Shown here in pieces: positions 1-4,372 of a stretch of DNA of 11,994 bases. The stretch is from Butyricicoccus sp. (lineage in GTDB: Bacteria; Bacillota; Clostridia; Oscillospirales; Butyricicoccaceae), in assembly GCA_031293105.1 (NCBI GenBank), contig JAUMSA010000332.1, forward strand, positions 1-11,994. Reading direction: 5' to 3'. The translations under genes and the position numbers were made by a program. Every line of letters begins with the position of its first letter. Positions within the stretch are counted from its first letter, which is position 1. The notes under the pieces were generated by a model that had not been told where the DNA came from, did not search any database, and saw only the letters and a list, made by a program, of their open reading frames with translations.

Positions 1-36
1 AGACAGCCCCATACCAGGTAGAGGAAGGGGGTGTAT

Positions 37-59
37 CTATGGATATATTCTCATCGTTT
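37..59 (+). repeat. Direct repeat copy 1, over the toxin start codon
   Basis: CTATGGATA (37-45), four bases, then CTCATCGTTT (50-59). It covers the toxin ATG and first codons. The same two blocks recur at 210-230 with a two-base gap. Because copy 2 is transcribed only as antisense, the pair lets the antisense RNA bind the toxin ribosome-entry region. Confidence 0.85.
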
Positions 60-131
60 ATTCTCTCTGTTGCGGCAAGTGTAGTCGCATACTACATATG
101 CAAATGGCTGGACAGAGAAGATAACCGGTAG
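39..131 (+). CDS. Fst-like type I toxin, small membrane peptide
   Basis: A 30-residue peptide: a short start (MDIFSS), one hydrophobic membrane segment (about residues 7-21) and a charged tail, KWLDREDNR. Known of the family: Fst from plasmid pAD1 is 33 residues with one membrane helix and a tail ending in LDEEDDSRK; overproduction damages the membrane and nucleoid, and a small antisense RNA keeps it silent. Seen here: a strong SD (GGAAGGGGG around 23-31) close to the ATG, a bidirectional terminator 40 bp after the stop, a good reverse-strand promoter beyond it, and a copy of the start region repeated past the terminator. These are the par-locus parts in the par order. The sense promoter would lie before the window. 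The family call is inferred from architecture and tail, not from long sequence identity; a harmless small membrane protein is the main alternative. Confidence 0.75.
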   Translation: MDIFSSFILSVAASVVAYYICKWLDREDNR

Positions 132-171
132 CCAGCCTTGGGTTTAAGCCACCCACCCAAAACGGAATAGA

Positions 172-202
172 AAACCCCCGGAGGTCGCAACTCCGGGGGT
201 TT
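172..202. terminator. Bidirectional terminator shared by toxin mRNA and antisense RNA
   Basis: A perfect 12-bp stem, AAACCCCCGGAG (172-183) with CTCCGGGGGTTT (191-202), and a 7-nt loop GTCGCAA. A/T runs flank both sides, so it can terminate transcripts from either strand. In par loci this hairpin also provides the first kissing contact between the two RNAs. Confidence 0.85.
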
Positions 203-209
203 CCGTATC

Positions 210-230
210 CTATGGATACTCTCATCGTTT
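210..230 (+). repeat. Direct repeat copy 2, inside the antisense RNA template
   Basis: CTATGGATA (210-218), two bases, then CTCATCGTTT (221-230), matching the blocks at 37-45 and 50-59. It lies between the antisense promoter and the shared terminator. The position corresponds to the DRa/DRb pairs of par loci. Confidence 0.85.
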
Positions 231-241
231 TCTCTATGAAT

Positions 242-270
242 ATAATAGCACAGACGTGCGAGCTTTTCAA
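242..270 (-). promoter_or_regulatory. Sigma-A promoter of the antisense RNA
   Basis: Read on the reverse strand: -35 TTGAAA (265-270), a 17-nt spacer, and -10 TATTAT (242-247). Each box matches the consensus at five of six positions and the spacing is ideal. It points toward the toxin gene, so it would drive a strong constitutive antisense RNA. Confidence 0.75.
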
Positions 271-293
271 GTGGGTTTTGGATGGGCAAGATC

Positions 294-405
294 GTCTTAA
301 AATGTATACATTTCAGAATCCGGGACTTTTCGGCCCCTTGAAATCTTAAAATCTATACATTTTCATTTTCAAGACGTCTTGTTTTATGTGTTTACATTTT
401 AAGAC
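294..405. other. Candidate res (recombination) site with several half-sites
   Basis: Five related half-sites with a rough consensus GTCTTnAAAATGTA occur in this gap. They are GTCTTAAAATGTA (294-306, forward), TCTTAAAATCTA (344-355, forward), GTCTTGAAAATG (364-375, reverse), GTCTTGTTTTATG (376-388, forward) and GTCTTAAAATGTA (393-405, reverse). They pair into dyads at 376-405 (30 bp) and 343-375 (33 bp), plus a weaker one at 294-326 (33 bp). Resolvase res sites are typically three such dyads of about 25-34 bp next to the resolvase gene, with site I the crossover. Which dyad is crossed over is inference; operator function alone is the alternative. Confidence 0.55.
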
Positions 406-419
406 CTTTGCCGTACAAT
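391..419 (+). promoter_or_regulatory. Promoter of the serine recombinase gene
   Basis: -35 TTTACA (391-396), a 17-nt spacer and -10 TACAAT (414-419), each one base from consensus. The start would fall near 426, leaving a leader of under 20 nt before the ATG at 444. The -35 box lies inside the last dyad of the candidate res site (376-405), so bound recombinase would be expected to repress its own gene, as Tn3-type resolvases do. Confidence 0.7.
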
Positions 420-443
420 AAAGCCAGCGAAGGAGGGTTTTGC

Positions 444-1079
444 ATGGCAATTTATGGTTATCACCGCACCAGCACCACCGAGCAGCACCTGGACCGCGGC
501 GTGCGGGCGATTCGGGAATTCTGCGCCGCGCGCGGCTGGGAGCTGGCCGACCTGTACACCGACCAGCATACCGGCCGCAACTTCGACCGGCCGGAATACC
601 GGTTTATGCGCCACCGGCTGCTGCCGGGGGATGTCCTCATTTTGTCCGAGCTCGACCGCCTGGGGCGCAACAAGGAGGACACCTTAAAAGAGCTGCGGTA
701 TTTTCAGGAGCGCGGCGTGCGGGTCATGATTTTGGAAATCCCGACCACCCTGCTGGACGACTCGCTCCTAAATGACCAACTGACCGGCATCATCTTGCAG
801 ACGGTCAACCAGATGCTGATTGAAATGTATGCCGTGTTTGCCCAAACGGAAATGGAGAAACGGGAAAAGCGCCAACGGGAGGGCATCGAAGCCATGAAAG
901 CCCGCGGCGACTGGGCGCGGTATGGGCGGCCGCGCAAGATGGATTTGCACACCTTTGGGCAGGCGTATGAAAAGGTAAAGGCCGGCGAGATGCGTCCGAC
1001 CGACTGTATGCGGCAACTCGGACTCACCAAACCGACCTTTTATCGTTATAAACAACAATGGGAACATCTCAAGGGTTGA
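444..1079 (+). CDS. Serine recombinase, resolvase/invertase family
   Basis: A 211-residue small serine recombinase that would cut and rejoin DNA at paired sites through a serine-DNA intermediate. The N-terminal catalytic domain has YHRTSTTEQ with the nucleophile Ser10 and Arg8, and SELDRLGRNKED with the conserved Asp71, Arg72 and Arg75. The long helix follows at about 110-145, then GRPRK (161-165) and a C-terminal helix-turn-helix at about 186-205 (MRQLGLTKPTFYRYK). The length is normal for Tn3-type resolvases or Hin/Gin invertases (about 180-210). The ATG at 444 is preceded by AAGGAGG (430-436) with 7-nt spacing, which decides it over an upstream TTG at 408. A res-like site with the promoter inside it sits directly upstream, favouring resolvase over invertase; no invertible segment is visible. 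Its 3' end overlaps the opposing kinase gene by 11 bp. Confidence 0.9.
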   Translation: MAIYGYHRTSTTEQHLDRGVRAIREFCAARGWELADLYTDQHTGRNFDRPEYRFMRHRLLPGDVLILSELDRLGRNKEDTLKELRYFQERGVRVMILEIPTTLLDDSLLNDQLTGIILQTVNQMLIEMYAVFAQTEMEKREKRQREGIEAMKARGDWARYGRPRKMDLHTFGQAYEKVKAGEMRPTDCMRQLGLTKPTFYRYKQQWEHLKG

Positions 1080-2382
1080 GCAGCACCGTGGCACGGAATA
1101 CGCCGTTTTTCCACGCAAACCGGGCCTGTCCGTGATAATGCTCGGCGATGCGGCGCACCGACTGGGTACCAAAGCCCAGTCCATCGTGCTTGGTCGAGCG
1201 CAGCTTTTTCCCTTGCCAACGGGGTTCCTCCGGACAGGTGTTTTCCACCCGGATGGCTAGGATGTGTGAACCGCGCTGCCGGATTTGCACCTGAATCAGC
1301 CGCGCGCCGGGCAGCGACTCGCAGGCATCCAGCGCATTTTCCAACAAGTTGCCGAGCAGGGTGCAAAGCTCGGGCTCGGGAATGGGAAGCTCCTTTTCCA
1401 TCTGGACGGTAATCTCCATGACCACCCCTTCCTGGGTGGCGAGCGATGCGTAATAATGCAGTACTGCATTGACCGCCAGGTTTTTGCAGTAAAACGGCGG
1501 CGCCTCCAGCGGCAGCATCTTCATGTGTGACTGGACATACTCGGCGACGGCCTGCAAATCCCCGTTTTCAATGTAGCCCTGTAAGGCGATAAAATGCTGG
1601 CGCAGGTCGTGCCGGGCCCGGCGGGTATCCTCCATATTCTTTTGCAGGATGCGGTATTGCGCCGACTGGATTTGCAGCATCTCATTTTCCTGGGCAAGCT
1701 TCACGCCGTGGCTGATGCCCCGGGCCATAAAGTAAAACATCAAATAACAGAACAGCAGCAGGCCGAGTAGGGTGAGCATAATCACCGGATAAATGACCAT
1801 CATGCGCCCGGTATATAAGACATCATAGTCCTGCGGCTGGATGAACATATTGAGCACCAAAAAAATCACTGGGAAAATCCAAAACAGATACCAGGTGTCC
1901 GGCATTTCGATCTCCTCCACCAGCCAGTGAATCATGTGGGTCATCGGGTGCCACAAAAGGAGCAGTAGCAACCAACACAACACAATATGCGTCCAAATGC
2001 CCGCGTAGGTGAACCATGGGTCATGATTTTTCTGGGAATACAGCGCGTCCACCACAGTTGCAAGATTGGTTAGGCAGGAGATGCCCCCGCAAGTGGCTAA
2101 AAAGACGCTGATTGATTTCCACGCCGGCAGCTCGACCACCCAGCGAAAAAACAGGCAAAAGACCACCAGCCAGGGGAATAGCCACAGGTTGCTCATCCAG
2201 TGTAGGGAATAGCAAGTGAGGCCGCCGATGATGGCCCATACAATCAAAAACGGGATGCCAAACAACCGCAGCTTGGCTTCGGCAATCCGAAAATGCCCCC
2301 TCATGGGAAGGAAGCATAAAATGGCAGCCGGAATCACCACGGAAAGTTCCAGCATCGGCCGAAACATATCTGGTAGATACAT
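1069..2382 (-). CDS. GHKL-domain sensor histidine kinase (AgrC/NatK type)
   Basis: A 437-residue membrane sensor kinase. The first ~220 residues hold about seven hydrophobic segments (near 11-27, 40-60, 64-83, 90-110, 130-147, 164-181 and 194-219) with almost no extracellular domain, typical of peptide-sensing AgrC-like kinases. A linker helix (225-255) leads to the phosphoacceptor box RHDLRQHF (His258). The GHKL ATPase domain follows, with the N-box LLGNLLENALDAC (342-354) and the G-box DGLGFGTQSVRRI (400-412). Such kinases normally phosphorylate a LytTR-type response regulator, but none is present here, so it is an orphan within this window. The start is supported by GGGAGG (2390-2395) seven bases before the ATG. 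It is divergent from flagellin and convergent with the recombinase. The signal and partner cannot be read from the sequence. Confidence 0.88.
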   Translation of the reverse strand: MYLPDMFRPMLELSVVIPAAILCFLPMRGHFRIAEAKLRLFGIPFLIVWAIIGGLTCYSLHWMSNLWLFPWLVVFCLFFRWVVELPAWKSISVFLATCGGISCLTNLATVVDALYSQKNHDPWFTYAGIWTHIVLCWLLLLLLWHPMTHMIHWLVEEIEMPDTWYLFWIFPVIFLVLNMFIQPQDYDVLYTGRMMVIYPVIMLTLLGLLLFCYLMFYFMARGISHGVKLAQENEMLQIQSAQYRILQKNMEDTRRARHDLRQHFIALQGYIENGDLQAVAEYVQSHMKMLPLEAPPFYCKNLAVNAVLHYYASLATQEGVVMEITVQMEKELPIPEPELCTLLGNLLENALDACESLPGARLIQVQIRQRGSHILAIRVENTCPEEPRWQGKKLRSTKHDGLGFGTQSVRRIAEHYHGQARFAWKNGVFRATVLLNP

Positions 2383-2410
2383 CCAAAATCCTCCCTTATT
2401 TCTGGTCTAT

Positions 2411-2419
2411 ATTGTACCA
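2411..2419 (-). promoter_or_regulatory. Extended -10 promoter of the sensor kinase gene
   Basis: On the reverse strand TGGTACAAT fits the extended -10 form TGnTATAAT. It is about 30 bp before the kinase start codon. No good -35 lies 17 bp upstream (TTCTGT is the nearest), which is acceptable for an extended -10 promoter. Confidence 0.5.
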
Positions 2420-2480
2420 TAAACCGGAGCAAAACAGAAAAAGAGCGTAAAAAAAATCTTTTCCAAACGCTTATTTTTGC

Positions 2481-2492
2481 GGCAGGCCTGCC
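2481..2492. repeat. 12-bp palindrome in the kinase-flagellin intergenic gap
   Basis: GGCAGGCCTGCC is a perfect palindrome in the 261-bp gap between the divergent kinase and flagellin genes. It overlaps GCCGAAAC (2489-2496), which resembles the sigma-28/SigD -10 box (GCCGATAT), though no TAAA box stands at the proper distance. It could be an operator for flagellin transcription; that is inference. A weak A/T-rich hairpin (AGCGT 2444-2448 with ACGCT 2467-2471) lies before it. Confidence 0.35.
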
Positions 2493-2590
2493 GAAACATA
2501 ATTTAGACTGAAATTTATATGTTTCATGCCGTTTGCTTCAAATGAGGACGCAAGCCCTCGTCTGAATAGATCAACCATCCACCCAATAGA

Positions 2591-2634
2591 CCCGTAGGCG
2601 AAAGGATTCGCCGCGGGCGGATTCTGTAAAGGAG
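2591..2634 (+). promoter_or_regulatory. Flagellin mRNA leader: GGA-loop hairpin and SD, likely CsrA target
   Basis: A stem GGCGAA (2597-2602) / TTCGCC (2607-2612) closes the tetraloop AGGA, and a lower stem CCCG (2591-2594) / CGGG (2614-2617) extends it. The flagellin SD, AAAGGAG (2628-2634), contains a second GGA 27 nt downstream, nine bases before the ATG. CsrA dimers bind GGA motifs, preferably in hairpin loops, with one site commonly at the SD; in Bacillus subtilis CsrA represses hag this way and FliW relieves it. The site geometry is seen; CsrA binding is inferred. No csrA or fliW lies in the window. Confidence 0.5.
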
Positions 2635-2643
2635 TAGTGAATT

Positions 2644-4218
2644 ATGAGAATCCAACATAACATCATGGCAATGAATGCCTACCGCAACTATTCGAACAAT
2701 ACCTCGGCTCTGTCGAAGAACCTGGAGAAGCTGTCTTCTGGTTACAAGATCAACCGCGCAGGCGACGACGCTGCTGGCCTGGCGATTTCCGAGAAGATGC
2801 GCGCTCAGATCACCGGTCTGGAAACCGCGCAGAAGAACGCAAAGGACGGCGTATCCCTCGTGCAGACCGCTGAAGGCGCGCTGACCGAAGTACATGATAT
2901 GCTGAACCGTATGGTCGAGCTGGCCAACCAGTCGGCAAACGGCACCTACGACGGTACCGACCGTGATCAGCTGCAGAAGGAAGTTCAGCAGCTCCAGAGC
3001 GAAATCGACCGTATCGCCGATTCCTCGAACTTCAACGGCATCAAGCTGCTCGACGGCTCGCTGGAAGAAGGCGGCAAGACCGCAATCGAGGTTACCGGTC
3101 TGACGACCAGCACAACCGCGCCGACTTCAAGTTCGAGCGTGACTGCTGACGGTATTGGTGTGGATACCCTCAATACCTTGAAGACGGGCGATAAGATCAG
3201 CATCACCTTTGCAACCGAAGAGGGCGATTCCTATGCAATCACACTGACTAAGAAGGATAATGCCCTGGTAGACGAGTCAACCGGTAAGTCTTACTCCTAT
3301 ACGACGGATACTTCTGCTACCGACTTTGCCAATGCTGTTCAGGGGGCATTCACTAATGCGACCGGCGGTTCGTTCAAGGTAGAAGCTGATGTTCAGGGTA
3401 CTGCTGCTGGCAGTAAGATTACTGTAACCAGCGATGCGAAGGGTGCAAATGCGCCCAAGGTTACCGCAGTTGGTGTTACTACGACGACCGCAGCTGGTGC
3501 AACATCGGTAGTGAATGTAGGTAATGTGACCTATAATGCCGCTCAGATTGAAACCGTCAACGTTAGTGCTGGTGATGGTACAGCTGAAGCGTTGAATCGA
3601 GTTGCTACAAAGGACGATATCTTCACCATTAACGGTCAGAAGTTTGTCCTTCTCGCGAATGAGACGAATTTTGCTGCTTCGCAGGAAGCCGTTGGCGACG
3701 ACGTCACCGTTCTGGTTGGCACCAGCTTGGGCGCTGTTGCCGGTCAGCTGGCGCAGGCAACCGGTCTGGATATTCAGGCTGATCACACTTCTGGCATTAA
3801 AATCAGCACTGGCAGCGGCAACGCACTGACCCTGCAGATCGGCGATTCTTCGGACAGCTACAACCGTCTGGACGTCAAGATCAAGGATATGCACGCTTCT
3901 TCGCTCGGCATTGCTGGCCTGAACATCGCAACCCAGGACGGCGCTGCTGCAGCGGTTGAGCGCATCAAGGAAGCTATCAACAAGGTATCTGACGTTCGTG
4001 GTACGCTGGGCGCAACCCAGAACCGTCTGGATCACACCATGAACAACCTGTCGGTAATGCAGGAGAACATCCAGGATGCAGAATCTGCTATCCGCGACAC
4101 CGATGTTGCCGACGAAATGATGGAATACACCAAGAACAACATCCTCATTCAGTCCGCTCAGGCGATGCTGGCGCAGGCAAACCAGGTTCCGCAGGGCGTT
4201 CTGCAGCTCCTGCAGTAA
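2644..4218 (+). CDS. Flagellin
   Basis: The filament subunit of the flagellum, 524 residues. The conserved N-terminal D0/D1 part is clear (MRIQHNIMAMNAYRN, LEKLSSGYKINRAGDDAAGLAISEKM, then LNRMVELANQSANGT and EIDRIADSSNFNGIKLLDG, to about residue 140). The C-terminal D1/D0 part (about 420-524) has RGTLGATQNRLDHTMNNL and the end QANQVPQGVLQLLQ. The 280 residues between are a Thr/Ala/Ser-rich variable region, which makes it longer than minimal clostridial flagellins (about 270-400) and a candidate for O-glycosylation. The D1 segment keeps the arginine and glutamate-leucine positions of the TLR5-recognised region. The conserved ends use strongly preferred codons (CTG, ACC, AAC, ATC), the middle less so. 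A structured leader, strong SD and strong terminator fit a highly expressed single-gene transcript. Symbols such as fliC or hag are used for this family. Confidence 0.97.
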   Translation: MRIQHNIMAMNAYRNYSNNTSALSKNLEKLSSGYKINRAGDDAAGLAISEKMRAQITGLETAQKNAKDGVSLVQTAEGALTEVHDMLNRMVELANQSANGTYDGTDRDQLQKEVQQLQSEIDRIADSSNFNGIKLLDGSLEEGGKTAIEVTGLTTSTTAPTSSSSVTADGIGVDTLNTLKTGDKISITFATEEGDSYAITLTKKDNALVDESTGKSYSYTTDTSATDFANAVQGAFTNATGGSFKVEADVQGTAAGSKITVTSDAKGANAPKVTAVGVTTTTAAGATSVVNVGNVTYNAAQIETVNVSAGDGTAEALNRVATKDDIFTINGQKFVLLANETNFAASQEAVGDDVTVLVGTSLGAVAGQLAQATGLDIQADHTSGIKISTGSGNALTLQIGDSSDSYNRLDVKIKDMHASSLGIAGLNIATQDGAAAAVERIKEAINKVSDVRGTLGATQNRLDHTMNNLSVMQENIQDAESAIRDTDVADEMMEYTKNNILIQSAQAMLAQANQVPQGVLQLLQ

Positions 4219-4259
4219 GATTTGTTCTGGTAATTCAAACAAACAACGCAAACCCATGC

Positions 4260-4296
4260 AAGGCGGGGCGGCTCTTTCCGCTCCGCCTTTTGTTTT
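4260..4296 (+). terminator. Flagellin terminator
   Basis: AAGGCGGGGCGG (4260-4271) pairs with CCGCTCCGCCTT (4278-4289) over 12 bp with one G-U pair and a 6-nt loop, followed by TTGTTTT. It is about 40 bp after the flagellin stop codon. It separates flagellin from the glycosylation cluster. Confidence 0.9.
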
Positions 4297-4301
4297 GGGT
4301 C

Positions 4302-4354
4302 TGTCGGAAAAAACCTACCAGTTTAGATTGTTTCCGACATGCCTAAACGTTTAG
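4302..4354. promoter_or_regulatory. Inverted repeat plus palindrome before the glycosyltransferase operon
   Basis: TGTCGGAAA (4302-4310) and TTTCCGACA (4331-4339) form a perfect 9-bp inverted repeat with a 20-bp spacer. Next to it CTAAACGTTTAG (4343-4354) is a perfect palindrome, and GTTTAG also occurs at 4321-4326 inside the spacer. Lying between a terminator and the first gene of a cluster, they are candidate operator or attenuator elements. No convincing sigma-A or sigma-28 promoter was found by eye. Confidence 0.4.
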
Positions 4355-4372
4355 AAAGGAACGGTGGGAAAG

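Larger units (their letters stand above)
172..235 (-). ncRNA. Antisense RNA (RNA II-like antitoxin), about 65 nt
   Basis: A reverse-strand promoter (-10 at 242-247) should start transcription near base 235, and the hairpin at 172-202 should end it, giving an RNA of about 65 nt. pAD1 RNA II is close to that size. The RNA would carry the complement of the repeat at 210-230, so it can pair with the toxin start region at 37-59 as well as with the shared terminator loop. This is the two-site interaction known for RNA I/RNA II. No reading frame of note lies within it. The ends are inferred from the promoter and hairpin. Confidence 0.7.

Noticed and set aside
294..405. CRISPR array from repeated CTTAAAAT motifs
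   Set aside because: Repeats are short (about 13 bp), occur in both orientations and are unevenly spaced; dyads next to a recombinase gene explain them better.
408..443. Upstream TTG start of the recombinase giving 12 more residues
   Set aside because: The TTG has no SD and overlaps the likely -10 box; the ATG at 444 has AAGGAGG at 7 bp and matches the family start.
444..1079. Invertase controlling phase variation of flagellin
   Set aside because: No inverted site pair flanks a promoter segment near flagellin, and the half-sites are confined to the gap upstream of the recombinase, which fits a resolvase.
2470..2496. Sigma-28 (SigD) promoter for flagellin with GCCGAAAC as -10
   Set aside because: The -10 matches GCCGATAT only partly, and the sequence about 15 bp upstream is CTTATT rather than TAAA, so I list only the palindrome.
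3277..4257. Long reverse-strand open frame of 326 codons across flagellin
   Set aside because: It is a shadow of the biased flagellin codons; no SD and no recognisable domain.
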